This document shows positions 16,171-25,082 of a DNA stretch of 40,881 bases, one piece after another. Under the pieces are notes generated by a model that was not told where the DNA came from, did no database searches, and saw only the letters and a list, made by a program, of their open reading frames with translations. A program made the translations under genes and the position numbers. Numbering within the stretch: the stretch's first letter is position 1; the number at the start of each line of letters is the position of its first letter. The DNA comes from JBFWYO01 sp050186335 (GTDB taxonomy: Bacteria > Pseudomonadota > Alphaproteobacteria > Bin65), in the NCBI GenBank assembly GCA_050186335.1, contig JBFWYO010000042.1:1-40881 (forward strand), written 5' to 3'.

Positions 16171-17361
16171 TTGACCACCTATGACTTCAACCCCCTGTCC
16201 GCCGAGTTCCGCGCCGACCCGTTCGCGGTCTATCGGCGCTTCCTGCGCGAACGGCCGGTGCACCGCAACGCGAACGGCACATGGTTCGTCAGCCGGCATA
16301 AGGATGTGGCCGCGCTGCTCAACGATCCGAAGCGGGTGATCAAGAAGCCCGAGATCTTGCTCAAGCAGTTTCGCCCGGGCCCATTCCGCGAGCATAACCG
16401 GCACAACATGAATTTCATGGACCCGCCCGACCACACGCGGGTGCGCGCGACCGTCGCGCGCTATTTCACGCCGCGCGCCCTGCAGGAGCTGGTGCCGCGC
16501 ATCGCGGCGATCGCGGACGACCTGCTCGATCGCGCCGGCGGCGAGTTCGACCTGATCCGGGACTACGCCATCCTGCTGCCGGTCTACGTCATCTGCGAGA
16601 TGATGGGCGTGCCGGCGACCGAGCGCGAACGCTTCAAGCGCTGGTCGGCCGACGTGGTGGCCGGCCTGGAACCCGGCGCCAGGCCGGAGGCCATCGCGGC
16701 CGCCGAGGCGGCGTGCGTCGAGTTCGCCCAATTCTTCGCCGAGCTTGCCGAGCAGCGACGCCGGCAGCCGGGCGGCGCGGACCTGTTGTCGGTGCTGACG
16801 CGCCACGAGCAGGAGGACAAGCTGCACCCGCTGGAGCTGGTGCACAACGCGGCCTTCCTGCTCAACGCCGGCCACGAAACCACGACCAACCTGATCGGCA
16901 ACGGCGTGCAGGCGCTGCTGCAGGCGCCGGACCAATTGCGGCGCCTGCGCGCGGAGCCGGCGCTGATCGACCGCGCGATCGAGGAATTCCTGCGCTACGA
17001 CCCGCCGCTGCATCTGACGTTCCGCCGCACGGCGGCCGACATCGATCTGGGCGACGCGGTGATCGGCGCCGGCGACGGCGTACTGTTCAGCCTGGCCGGC
17101 GCCAACCGCGATCCGTCGGTGTTCGAAACGCCCGACCGGCTGGACATCGCGCGGCACGAGAACCGGCATCTGTCGTTTGCGCCCGGCGTCCATTTCTGCC
17201 TGGGCGCCACATTGGCGCGCTATGAGGGCCGCATCGCCATCGGCACGCTGCTGCGGCGCTATCCGAACCTGGCCCCGGCCGGGGCGCCCGCGCGCAACAC
17301 CGGCATCATCTTTCAGGGCTTCAATCGGTTGCCCGTACGCCTCGGCCCGCGCGCTGCCTAG
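16171..17361 (+). CDS. Cytochrome P450, soluble bacterial type
   Basis: A 396-residue soluble P450. The oxygen-activation motif AGHETT lies in helix I (233-238), the ExxR pair at E272-R275 (EFLR) and the haem-ligand loop FAPGVHFCLG with C343. The protein is monooxygenase-competent by motif. The start is placed at TTG 16171: it follows the cytochrome c stop by 7 bp with a GAGG just upstream, and the residues after it (TTYDFNPLS) look like a natural P450 N-terminus, whereas the first in-frame Met lies far inside. No ferredoxin or ferredoxin reductase gene is adjacent, so the electron donor is unknown. It is convergent with the SDR gene. Confidence 0.93.
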   Translation: MTTYDFNPLSAEFRADPFAVYRRFLRERPVHRNANGTWFVSRHKDVAALLNDPKRVIKKPEILLKQFRPGPFREHNRHNMNFMDPPDHTRVRATVARYFTPRALQELVPRIAAIADDLLDRAGGEFDLIRDYAILLPVYVICEMMGVPATERERFKRWSADVVAGLEPGARPEAIAAAEAACVEFAQFFAELAEQRRRQPGGADLLSVLTRHEQEDKLHPLELVHNAAFLLNAGHETTTNLIGNGVQALLQAPDQLRRLRAEPALIDRAIEEFLRYDPPLHLTFRRTAADIDLGDAVIGAGDGVLFSLAGANRDPSVFETPDRLDIARHENRHLSFAPGVHFCLGATLARYEGRIAIGTLLRRYPNLAPAGAPARNTGIIFQGFNRLPVRLGPRAA

Positions 17362-17375
17362 GCGCCGGCCGACCG

Positions 17376-18125
17376 CTACGCCATCCGCCCGCCGCCGTTG
17401 ATATCGAACGTGGCGCCGGTGATGTAGGCCGCATCGGGCGAGGCTATAAACTGCACAAGCGCCGCCATTTCGTCCGGCGTTCCGTAACGCCCGAGCGGCA
17501 CGCGCTTCTTGATCGCTTCGAGATAATCCGGCGGGTTGGTAACGTACAGCGCCGCGGTATCGAACGGCCCGGGCGCGATGGCGTTGACCGTGATGCCGTA
17601 TCTGACGCCTTCGAGCGCGGCATACTTGGTGAGCCCGAGCACCGACGCCTTGGAAGCCACGTACCCGACGCCGGTCAGCCCCGCCGCGGTCTGTGCCGCG
17701 GCCGACGAAAACAGAATCGCCCGCGCATTTTCCACGCGCGACTGCTTGCGCCGGCGGAACAACTCGCGCACGCACAGGAAAGCGCCGCGCGCATTGAACG
17801 CTTCGGTCTTCACCCAATCGTCCAGCGAGGTATCGACGATGGCGCCCGATTGGCCCGCCTTGATCAGCGTGCCGCCGGCGCAGGCGACCAAGACCGACAC
17901 TTGGCCGGCCGCTTCCGCCGCCTCGAACCCGGCGATCACCGATTTCTCGTCGGCGACATCGACGCGTGCGGCAATATGCCCGCCCGCGCCCAACCCGGCG
18001 GCCACTTTCTGCGCCGCGTTTTCGTCGAGGTCGGTCACCACGATCCGGTCGCCGGCCGCGGCCAGACGCCGCGCGACGGCGCTGCCCAAACCGCCGGCGC
18101 CGCCGGTTATCAGAACGGTACGCAT
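17376..18125 (-). CDS. Short-chain dehydrogenase/reductase (SDR, classical)
   Basis: The 249-residue classical SDR has TGGAGGLG (7-14) for NAD(P) binding, a CAGG motif near 82-85, catalytic Ser140/141, Tyr155 and Lys159 (YVASK), and the C-terminal ITGATFDINGGGRMA that ends most FabG-like enzymes. Asp31 and Asp33 after the second strand (VVTDLDEN) suggest a preference for NAD over NADP. It is convergent with the P450 and divergent from livH. Oxidation of an alcohol produced by the P450 is a reasonable but unproven link. Confidence 0.9.
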   Translation of the reverse strand: MRTVLITGGAGGLGSAVARRLAAAGDRIVVTDLDENAAQKVAAGLGAGGHIAARVDVADEKSVIAGFEAAEAAGQVSVLVACAGGTLIKAGQSGAIVDTSLDDWVKTEAFNARGAFLCVRELFRRRKQSRVENARAILFSSAAAQTAAGLTGVGYVASKASVLGLTKYAALEGVRYGITVNAIAPGPFDTAALYVTNPPDYLEAIKKRVPLGRYGTPDEMAALVQFIASPDAAYITGATFDINGGGRMA

Positions 18126-18273
18126 CGATTGCTCCTGTTCACGGACTAAACCTGCGCTCAGTTTGCCTTGTCACCCGACGCGCGGCCACTACAATGAACC
18201 AAAATATGGCGGTTCCACTGTAGAGCCGCCCGCATGATGGGAGGAAGGTGCATCGGCCGCGTCCGCTGCACAC

Positions 18274-19170
18274 ATGGGACGCATGGACGGGCTTATCCTA
18301 TTCATCCAGCAATTGGTCACCGGCATTTCAATCGGTTGCGTTTACGCATTGGTCGCGCTCGGTTTCGTGCTGATCTACAAGGCGACCGAGGTGGTCAATT
18401 TCGCCCAGGGCGAATTGATGATGGTCGGTGCCTTCTTCGCCTACACGTTCGTCGATCTCGGCCAGTTGCCGTTTGCCGTCGGCGTGTTGCTGGCGTTCGC
18501 CTGCACCGCCATGTTCGGCGCGCTGATCAACTTTCTTGTGCTCCGTCGGCTGATCGGCAGTTCCGCCTTCACCATCGTGCTGGCAACGGTCGGCCTGGCC
18601 ACCCTGGTGCGCGCGATCGCCGGCATGATCCCCGGCTGGGGCACGCAAACCCATAGACTCAGCAATCCGTTCGCGGGCAAGACCGTGGATATCGGCGGCG
18701 TCATCGTCAGCTCCGAACATTTGATGGTGATCGGCGTGACGGTGCTGCTGGTGTCGGCGCTGTACGCGTTCTTCACCTTCACGCGCGTCGGCATTGCCTT
18801 GCAGGCGACGTCGCAAAACCAGTTGGCGTCCGGCTATGTCGGCATTCCGGTGCGCTCGATGTTCTCGCTGATCTGGGCGATCAGCGCCGCCGTCTCGGCA
18901 ATCGCCGGCGTACTGATCGCGCCGCTCGCGTTCGTCCACAGCAACATGGGCTATATCGGGCTGAAGGCGTTTCCGGCCGCCGTGCTGGGCGGTTTCGGCA
19001 GCCTGCCGGGCGCGGTGATCGGCGGCCTGATCATCGGCATCGTCGAAGAGTTGGCCGGCTTGTACCTGCCCGAAGGCTTCAAGAGCGTCGCGGCATATGT
19101 GGTGCTGCTCGGCGTCCTGATGATCCGGCCGCAAGGCCTGTTCGGCTATTCCAAGCGCGTGCGGGTGTAG
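18274..19170 (+). CDS. livH: Branched-chain amino acid-type ABC transporter permease, LivH family
   Basis: A 298-residue integral membrane protein with the LivH opening (IGCVYALVALGFVLIYKATEVVNFAQGE) in the first transmembrane helices and the family AVLGGFGSLPGAVIGG loop near residue 235. It forms the transmembrane channel with LivM. An ATG at 18283 is an alternative start with equally weak ribosome binding signal. First gene of the livHMGF-ligase-livK operon. Such sets often import aromatic or fatty carboxylic acids when an acyl-CoA ligase is included, as here. Confidence 0.9.
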   Translation: MGRMDGLILFIQQLVTGISIGCVYALVALGFVLIYKATEVVNFAQGELMMVGAFFAYTFVDLGQLPFAVGVLLAFACTAMFGALINFLVLRRLIGSSAFTIVLATVGLATLVRAIAGMIPGWGTQTHRLSNPFAGKTVDIGGVIVSSEHLMVIGVTVLLVSALYAFFTFTRVGIALQATSQNQLASGYVGIPVRSMFSLIWAISAAVSAIAGVLIAPLAFVHSNMGYIGLKAFPAAVLGGFGSLPGAVIGGLIIGIVEELAGLYLPEGFKSVAAYVVLLGVLMIRPQGLFGYSKRVRV

Positions 19171-19171
19171 C

Positions 19172-20245
19172 ATGAAATTCTACAAGAAGACGAGCTACAC
19201 CCAGGATTTCCGCCTGTTCAAGGACGCCAACATGGCGTTCTGGTACGCCTTGCTGCTGCTGTTCCTCGTCACCGCGCCGTTCTACGTGCCGACCTACTAC
19301 CTGGCGCAGATGGTGCTGATCGGCATCTACGTGGTGGCCTGCGCCGGGCTGATGCTGCTGTCCGGCTATTGCGGACAGATCTCGCTGGGCCACGCCGCGT
19401 TCTTCCTGGTCGGCGCCTACGCGACCACGGTATTGGAACGCGCCGGCGTGCCGTTCGTGCTTTCGTTCGCCGCGGCCGGGCTGATTTCCGCCGGCGTCGG
19501 CATCGTCATCGGCTTTCCGGCGCTGCGCCTGTCCGGCCTGTATCTCGCGATCGCCACGCTGGCCGCCTCGTTCATCGTCAACGAGATCATCGTGCGGTGG
19601 GAAAGCGTCACCGCCGGTTCGTCGGGAATTTCCGTACCCAAGATCACGATTGCCGGCTGGAGCGCCAATACCGAGCCGAAACTTTATTTTGTGGTGTTGG
19701 CGGTGGCGCTCGGGGTCATGCTCGTTGCGCGGAACATCATCCGGGCGCCCCTAGGCCTCGCCATGATGGCGATCCGCGACAGCGAAACCGCGGCCCAAAG
19801 CATGGGTGTGCCGCTGATGCGGGTCAAACTCACCGCGTTTACGCTGAGCGCCCTGTTCACCGGGCTGGGCGGCGCGCTGTACGCGCACAAGATCCAGTTC
19901 ATCGACCCGGATCAGTTCAACATCCTGGTCTCGATCGAATTTCTGGTGGTGATCTTTCTGGGCGGCATCGGTTCGCTGCACGGCGTCGTGCTCGGCTCGA
20001 TGTTCATCATCGTCGTGCCGCAACTGGTGTCCACGTTGAAGGACCTGTTGCCGCCCGCCGTGACGCAGCAATCCGGCCTGCAGGCGGGCATCTACGGCGC
20101 GCTGCTGCTGCTGTTCATTCTGTTCGAGCCGGACGGGTTCTACGGCATCTGGCGCAAGATCAAGCACTACTTCTCGATGTTCCCCTATTACAAGAAAGGC
20201 TCGCTGCGCCGGACCAAGAGTTTTGCCAAGTCGGAGACTTGGTAG
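19172..20245 (+). CDS. livM: Branched-chain amino acid-type ABC transporter permease, LivM family
   Basis: The 357-residue permease has the LivM signatures LSGYCGQISLGHAAFFLVGAY and FPALRLSGLYLAIATLA, then GLGGALYAH and LGGIGSLHG near the C-terminal half. The N-terminus (MKFYKKTSYTQDFRLF) and a basic C-terminal tail are probably cytoplasmic extensions. Starts one base after the livH stop. Partner of LivH in the same transporter. Confidence 0.92.
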   Translation: MKFYKKTSYTQDFRLFKDANMAFWYALLLLFLVTAPFYVPTYYLAQMVLIGIYVVACAGLMLLSGYCGQISLGHAAFFLVGAYATTVLERAGVPFVLSFAAAGLISAGVGIVIGFPALRLSGLYLAIATLAASFIVNEIIVRWESVTAGSSGISVPKITIAGWSANTEPKLYFVVLAVALGVMLVARNIIRAPLGLAMMAIRDSETAAQSMGVPLMRVKLTAFTLSALFTGLGGALYAHKIQFIDPDQFNILVSIEFLVVIFLGGIGSLHGVVLGSMFIIVVPQLVSTLKDLLPPAVTQQSGLQAGIYGALLLLFILFEPDGFYGIWRKIKHYFSMFPYYKKGSLRRTKSFAKSETW

Positions 20246-20261
20246 ATGGAGCACCGGTGAA

Positions 20262-21020
20262 ATGGCGCTGCTTGAAGTCAGCGAAGTTTCGATTGGCTTC
20301 GGCGGCATCCGCGCCGTCGACGGCGTATCGTTCGCGGTCGAAGCGGGCGAAGTGTTCAGCATCATCGGGCCGAACGGCGCCGGCAAGACCACGCTGTTCA
20401 ACCTCATCAGCCGCATCTACGACGCCGACGCCGGCCGCATCGTTTACGACGGACGCGAGATCACCGAGGCGCCGCCGCACACCATCGTGCGCGGCGGCAT
20501 CGCGCGAACGTTTCAGAACATCAATTTGTTCGAGCATTCCACCGTGCTCGACAACCTCATGCTCGGCCGCTATCGGCACGACCGATCGAATCTGCTGCGG
20601 CAGATCGCCTTTACGCCGTTCGTACGCAACGAAAAACGGCGCGACCGGCGCAAGGTCGAGGAAGTCATCGACTTTCTCGAGCTCGAGAAGTATCGCGACA
20701 AATACGTCTCCGGACTGCCCTATGGCGTGCGCAAGGTGATCGAACTCGGCCGCGCGCTGGCGACCGAGCCGCGTCTCTTGCTGTTGGACGAACCCTCGTC
20801 CGGACTGAATCCGGAGGAGCGCAACGACCTGATCTTCTGGATTCAGGACATGCGCGACGATCTGAACATCACCATCGTCATGATCGAGCACGACATGGGC
20901 CTGGTGTCCGCGGTTTCCGACCGCGTGCTGGCGGTCAATTCGGGGCGCGTGCTGGCGCTCGGCGCGCCGGCCGAGGTGCAGCGGAACCCGGACGTGATCG
21001 CCGCGTATCTGGGGGACTGA
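20262..21020 (+). CDS. livG: ABC transporter ATP-binding protein, LivG family
   Basis: A 252-residue ATPase with Walker A GPNGAGKTT (about 37-45), Walker B LLLLDEP followed by SSGLNPEE, and a LivG-type degenerate signature (LPYGVRK in place of LSGGQ). The extended segment between Walker A and the signature (FTPFVRNEKRRDRRKVEE) is usual for LivG. I chose ATG 20262 over the longer frame from 20223 because MALLEVSEVSIGFGG is the natural start. Pairs with LivF as the motor of the importer. Confidence 0.92.
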   Translation: MALLEVSEVSIGFGGIRAVDGVSFAVEAGEVFSIIGPNGAGKTTLFNLISRIYDADAGRIVYDGREITEAPPHTIVRGGIARTFQNINLFEHSTVLDNLMLGRYRHDRSNLLRQIAFTPFVRNEKRRDRRKVEEVIDFLELEKYRDKYVSGLPYGVRKVIELGRALATEPRLLLLDEPSSGLNPEERNDLIFWIQDMRDDLNITIVMIEHDMGLVSAVSDRVLAVNSGRVLALGAPAEVQRNPDVIAAYLGD

Positions 21021-21021
21021 C

Positions 21022-21789
21022 GTGGCGCTGCTCGAAGTCCGCAATCTGGAAAGCTATTACGGGCCGATCGCGGCGCTGAAGGGCGTTTCGTTGAACGTCG
21101 ACAGCGGCCAAATCGTCGCCGTGCTGGGCGCCAACGGCGCCGGCAAAACTTCGCTGCTGAAAACCATCTCAGGTGCGATCGATCCGCGCGCGGGCAGCGT
21201 GACCTTCGATAGCAAAGCGATTCAGGGCAAGGACAGCTGGAAGATCGCCGGCCACGGCATTGCCCATGTGCCGGAAGGGCGCGAGGTGTTCCGGCACCTG
21301 TCCGTGCTCGATAACCTCAAAATGGGCGCCTTCCTGCGCAAGGACGCGGCCGGCGTCGCCGAGGATCTCGAAGCCGTGTTTGCCTACTTCCCGCGCCTGC
21401 GCGAACGCGCCAAGCAGAATGCCGGCGATCTGTCCGGCGGCGAGCAACAGATGGTGGCGATCTCGCGCGCCATGATGGCGCGGCCGAAGCTGATGCTGCT
21501 GGACGAACCCTCATTGGGGCTTTCGCCGCTGCTGGTGAAGGAGATTTTCGCGATCATCCGGCGCTTGAACGCCGAGCGCGGCGTCACCATGCTGCTGGTC
21601 GAGCAGAACGCGCGCATGGCGCTCGACGTCGCGCATTACGGTTACGTGCTCGAGGTCGGACGCATCGTTCTGGACGGCACCAGCGAGCGGCTGCAGAACA
21701 ACGACGACGTCAAGGAATTCTATCTGGGCATCAAGGAAGAAGGCGTGCGCGGCGTGCGCCGCTGGAAGCGGAAGAAGCAATGGCGCTAG
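21022..21789 (+). CDS. livF: ABC transporter ATP-binding protein, LivF family
   Basis: The 255-residue ATPase has Walker A GANGAGKTS, the canonical signature LSGGEQQ, Walker B LMLLDEPSLGLSP and the LivF-specific LLVEQNARMAL. It starts with GTG one base after the livG stop. The C-terminus carries a basic tail (RRWKRKKQWR) that overlaps the start of the acyl-CoA ligase gene by 10 bases, showing tight coupling between transport and activation genes. Confidence 0.93.
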   Translation: MALLEVRNLESYYGPIAALKGVSLNVDSGQIVAVLGANGAGKTSLLKTISGAIDPRAGSVTFDSKAIQGKDSWKIAGHGIAHVPEGREVFRHLSVLDNLKMGAFLRKDAAGVAEDLEAVFAYFPRLRERAKQNAGDLSGGEQQMVAISRAMMARPKLMLLDEPSLGLSPLLVKEIFAIIRRLNAERGVTMLLVEQNARMALDVAHYGYVLEVGRIVLDGTSERLQNNDDVKEFYLGIKEEGVRGVRRWKRKKQWR

Positions 21790-23660
21790 ACCCCGTCCGA
21801 CCTGATCGCGCCCCGCCCGATTACGCGTGTATCGACGACTGGCGCTTCATCCCGGCCGGTTGCGACACGATCGCCAAACTGTTCTGGCATCGCGTGCAGA
21901 CGCACGGCCCGTCGCTGGCCATGACCCACAAGGAATTCGGCATCTGGCAGCGCATCACGTGGAGCCAGTACGGCGAGCGCGCCAAATGGACCGGCCTGGC
22001 GCTGGCCACCCTGGGCCTTAAGCCCGGGGACGTCGCCGGAATCCTGTCGGAATCGATTCCGGAATGGCTGTGGACCGACTACGGCATCATTTGCTCGGGC
22101 GCCATCTCGGTCGGCCTGTACCCGACCTCGTCGCGCGACCAGGTCGAATACATCCTCAACGACAGCCGCGCGCGGTTCCTGTTCGTCGAGGACGAGGAAC
22201 AGCTCGACAAGATCCTCGAGCGGCGCGAACGGCTGCCGCATCTGGTGCGCGTCATCGTCTACGACATGACCGGCCTCAAGAAATTCAGCGATCCGCTGGT
22301 CATGAGCTACGCGCAACTGCTCGAGCTCGGCCGCGCGGAAGACGAGAAGCGACCGGATCTGTGGCCGCAACTGGTTGGGCGCGCCACGCCGGACGACGCG
22401 GCGATCTTCGTCTACACCTCGGGCACGACCGGACCGCCCAAGGGCGCCATGCTGAGCCATCGGAATCTGATCTTCGCGATCGACCGCTGGGGCGACATGG
22501 CGCCGACCACGGACGGCGACGACACGCTGGCGTTCCTGCCGCTGTGCCACATGGCCGAGCGCATGATGACCGGCCTGCGGCCGCTCAACTACGGCGGCGT
22601 GGTCAATTTCGCCGAAAGCCCCGACACGGTGATGGAGAACCTCCAGGAGGTGGCGCCGACCGTGTTCTTCGCCGTGCCGCGCATCTGGGAGAAGCTGCAC
22701 TCGCTGGTGGTCATGACGTTGCAGGACGGCACGGCGCTGGAACGTTTCGTGTATAATCAGGCCATGCGCGTCGCTTACAAGGTGGCCGACCGCAAGATGG
22801 CGCACCAGCCGATCTCGGCCTGGCTGCGCGTGCAGTACGCGCTGGCGGATCTGTTCGTGCTGCGCAACACCAAGCGCATGCTCGGCCTCGGCCGCGCACG
22901 CCTGATCGGCAGCGGGGCGGCGCCGATTTCGTCGGAGGTCATGCGCTGGTATGTCGCACTCGGCCTCAACATGTTCGAACTATACGGCCAGACCGAATGC
23001 TCCGGCATCGCGACCTACTATCAACCGACCGATTACGCGCTCGGCAAGGTCGGCCGCGCGATTCGCGGAACCGAACTGAAGATCGGCCCGGACGGCGAGA
23101 TCATGTTGCGCGGGCCCTACGTATTCATGGGCTATCACAACAAGGCGGAAAAGACGGCGGATGCGATCCGCGACGGCTGGCTGTTCACCGGCGACGTCGG
23201 CATGGTCGGCAACGACGGAATGCTGAAGCTGACCGACCGCAAGAGCGATATCATCATCACCTCGGGCGGCAAGAACATCACGCCGACCGAGATCGAGAAC
23301 AAGCTTAAGTTCAGCCCTTACATCACCGACGCGATCGTCATCGGCGACGCGCGAAACTACATCACGGCCCTGATCATGATCGACCAGGACAATGTGATGA
23401 AGTACGCGCAGACCAACCGTATCCCGTTCACCGATTACGCCAGCCTGACTCGCGCCGCCGGGATCCACGAGCTGATTCAGGCGGAAATCGACAACGTCAA
23501 CAAGACGCTCTCCAACGTCGAGACGATCAAGAAATTCCGGTTGCTGCAGCTGTTGCTGACGGCGGAAGACGAGGAAATGACGCCGACGCTTAAGCTGCGG
23601 CGCAAGTTCGTGAACCAGAAATACAAGGGCGAGATCGACGCCATGTACGGCGGCGGGTGA
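21780..23660 (+). CDS. AMP-forming acyl-CoA ligase (long-chain/aromatic type)
   Basis: This 626-residue ANL-superfamily ligase has the phosphate-binding VYTSGTTGPPKG (about 215-226), the adenine-binding YGQTECSG, the ATP/hinge region TGDVGM...LTDRKSD, and GGKNITPTEIE in the mobile C-terminal domain. The length and architecture fit the long-chain acyl-CoA synthetase (FadD15-like) branch. The ATG overlaps livF, so the ligase is made together with the importer and would trap the incoming carboxylic acid as a CoA thioester. The substrate (fatty or aryl acid) is not readable from the sequence. Confidence 0.9.
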   Translation: MALDPVRPDRAPPDYACIDDWRFIPAGCDTIAKLFWHRVQTHGPSLAMTHKEFGIWQRITWSQYGERAKWTGLALATLGLKPGDVAGILSESIPEWLWTDYGIICSGAISVGLYPTSSRDQVEYILNDSRARFLFVEDEEQLDKILERRERLPHLVRVIVYDMTGLKKFSDPLVMSYAQLLELGRAEDEKRPDLWPQLVGRATPDDAAIFVYTSGTTGPPKGAMLSHRNLIFAIDRWGDMAPTTDGDDTLAFLPLCHMAERMMTGLRPLNYGGVVNFAESPDTVMENLQEVAPTVFFAVPRIWEKLHSLVVMTLQDGTALERFVYNQAMRVAYKVADRKMAHQPISAWLRVQYALADLFVLRNTKRMLGLGRARLIGSGAAPISSEVMRWYVALGLNMFELYGQTECSGIATYYQPTDYALGKVGRAIRGTELKIGPDGEIMLRGPYVFMGYHNKAEKTADAIRDGWLFTGDVGMVGNDGMLKLTDRKSDIIITSGGKNITPTEIENKLKFSPYITDAIVIGDARNYITALIMIDQDNVMKYAQTNRIPFTDYASLTRAAGIHELIQAEIDNVNKTLSNVETIKKFRLLQLLLTAEDEEMTPTLKLRRKFVNQKYKGEIDAMYGGG

Positions 23661-23666
23661 GCCGAA

Positions 23667-23696
23667 CACGCCCGATTGAAGCAGGTTTCGGGCGTG
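23667..23696 (+). other. Intercistronic hairpin between ligase gene and livK
   Basis: CACGCCCGA (23667-23675) and TCGGGCGTG (23688-23696) form a perfect 9-bp stem with a 12-base loop, starting 6 bases after the ligase stop and ending about 55 bases before the livK ATG. There is no U-run after it, so a simple terminator is unlikely. An mRNA-stabilising or processing hairpin that lets livK accumulate above its upstream partners would fit, but is inference. Confidence 0.45.
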
Positions 23697-23751
23697 CTAG
23701 GATTGGCGATCAAAACGACGGCCGAAGGCCGGCATAAGGGAGGACTAAAGC

Positions 23752-24924
23752 ATGCGATACGGACGTATTTTGGCTGTCGCCGCGGCCGCGCTGGCGATCG
23801 GCGCCGGCCCAGGCGGCGCGCAGGTTCAGGGCGTGACCGACACCGAGATCAAGCTCGGCGGGCACATGGATCTATCCGGCCCGCTGACCTTCTGGGGCGT
23901 GCCGATGCGCAACGGGCACGTCATGCGCGTGGAAGAGCAGAACGCCAAAGGCGGCGTGCACGGCCGCAAGATCACGATGATCATCGAAGACAACGGTTAC
24001 GACCCGAAGAAGGGCGTGCTGGCGACGCAGAAACTCCTGCAGCAGGACAAGGTATTCGCCATCGTCGGCATCCTGGGCACGCCGGTGGCGCTTGCCTCGA
24101 TGCCGCTGGTGATCGAGGCCGGGCTGCCGCACATGTACCCCGGCTCGCCGCACCGCGCCATGTTCGAGCCGTATCACAAGCTCAAGTTCACGCTTTCGGC
24201 GACCTACGACGACATGGCGCGCGCCGGGGTCAAATACATGGTCGAAAAGCTGGGCAAGAAGCGGATCGCGATCCTTTATCAGGACGACGATTTCGGCAAG
24301 GACATCCGCGACGCGACCGCACAGCAAGCCAAGAAAATGAACATCCCAGTCGTCGCGGTGACCAGTTACAAGCGCGGCGACACCGCATTCTCCTCGCAAG
24401 TGGCGCGCATGAAACAGGAAAACCCGGACCTGGTCGTGCTTGCGACGATCGTGCGCGAAACGGCCGGCGTCGGCGCCGAGATGAAGAAGATCGGCTGGCA
24501 GGTCGATGTCATGACCACGGCGGCCGCCTGCAACGCCGGCGTGCCGGCGCTCGGCAAGGATGCCGTCGAAGGCTTCTATGCGCAGTGCCAGTACGTGCCG
24601 TTCGATCCGCCCAACGAACCGGCAAGCCTGCAGGACTGGCTGAAGCGCTACCAGGCCAAGTTCAACACGCCGGCGACCGAGGCCGCGGCGATCGGCTACA
24701 ACATGCAGGAGCTGATGATGCTGGCGTTCGAGCGCGCCGGCAAGAACCTGACCGTCGATTCGTTCATCGCCGCCACGGAATCGATCAAGGGCTGGCAGGA
24801 CATCTTCGGCACGCCGCCGATCACGTTCTCGAGAGACCAGCATATCGGCGTGCGCGCTTTCGTGATGACGCGCATCACCGGCGGCAAGTTCAAGCGCATT
24901 GCGGGACCGCTGACCGACCAGTGA
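23752..24924 (+). CDS. livK: ABC transporter substrate-binding protein, LivK type
   Basis: The 390-residue periplasmic binding protein (type 1 fold) has a signal peptide (hydrophobic 6-20, cleavage near GGA-QV). The typical opening is VTDTEIKLGGHMDLSGPL; IIEDNGYDPKKGV and ILYQDDDFGKD follow in the two lobes. GGGAGGA just upstream is a strong ribosome binding site. As last gene of the operon, and with its own 90-bp leader containing a hairpin, it is probably made in excess. It sets the specificity of the importer; co-operonic acyl-CoA ligase suggests a carboxylic acid rather than an amino acid (inference). Confidence 0.92.
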   Translation: MRYGRILAVAAAALAIGAGPGGAQVQGVTDTEIKLGGHMDLSGPLTFWGVPMRNGHVMRVEEQNAKGGVHGRKITMIIEDNGYDPKKGVLATQKLLQQDKVFAIVGILGTPVALASMPLVIEAGLPHMYPGSPHRAMFEPYHKLKFTLSATYDDMARAGVKYMVEKLGKKRIAILYQDDDFGKDIRDATAQQAKKMNIPVVAVTSYKRGDTAFSSQVARMKQENPDLVVLATIVRETAGVGAEMKKIGWQVDVMTTAAACNAGVPALGKDAVEGFYAQCQYVPFDPPNEPASLQDWLKRYQAKFNTPATEAAAIGYNMQELMMLAFERAGKNLTVDSFIAATESIKGWQDIFGTPPITFSRDQHIGVRAFVMTRITGGKFKRIAGPLTDQ

Positions 24925-24980
24925 AACCGACCGCCGACGCGCGGAGTCCCGAACGGATTTAGCGTCGCCTTCACGTGCTA

Positions 24981-25019
24981 CGGGCCCGGTTCCACCCTGG
25001 AATCGGGCCCGATCATTTT
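24981..25019 (+). terminator. Probable intrinsic terminator of the liv operon
   Basis: Arms at 24981-24994 and 24998-25011 (CGGGCCCG at the base) form a 14-bp stem with a single G-T position and a CCC loop, followed by ATCATTTT. It lies 56 bp after the livK stop. The U-run is short but the stem is very stable; on the minus strand no U-run follows. Confidence 0.7.
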
Positions 25020-25082
25020 CCGGTCCGGTCGCCGGCCCGCGAAATCGCGGTGGGGCGGCAGAAACGGGCCGATAAGCGCCGC

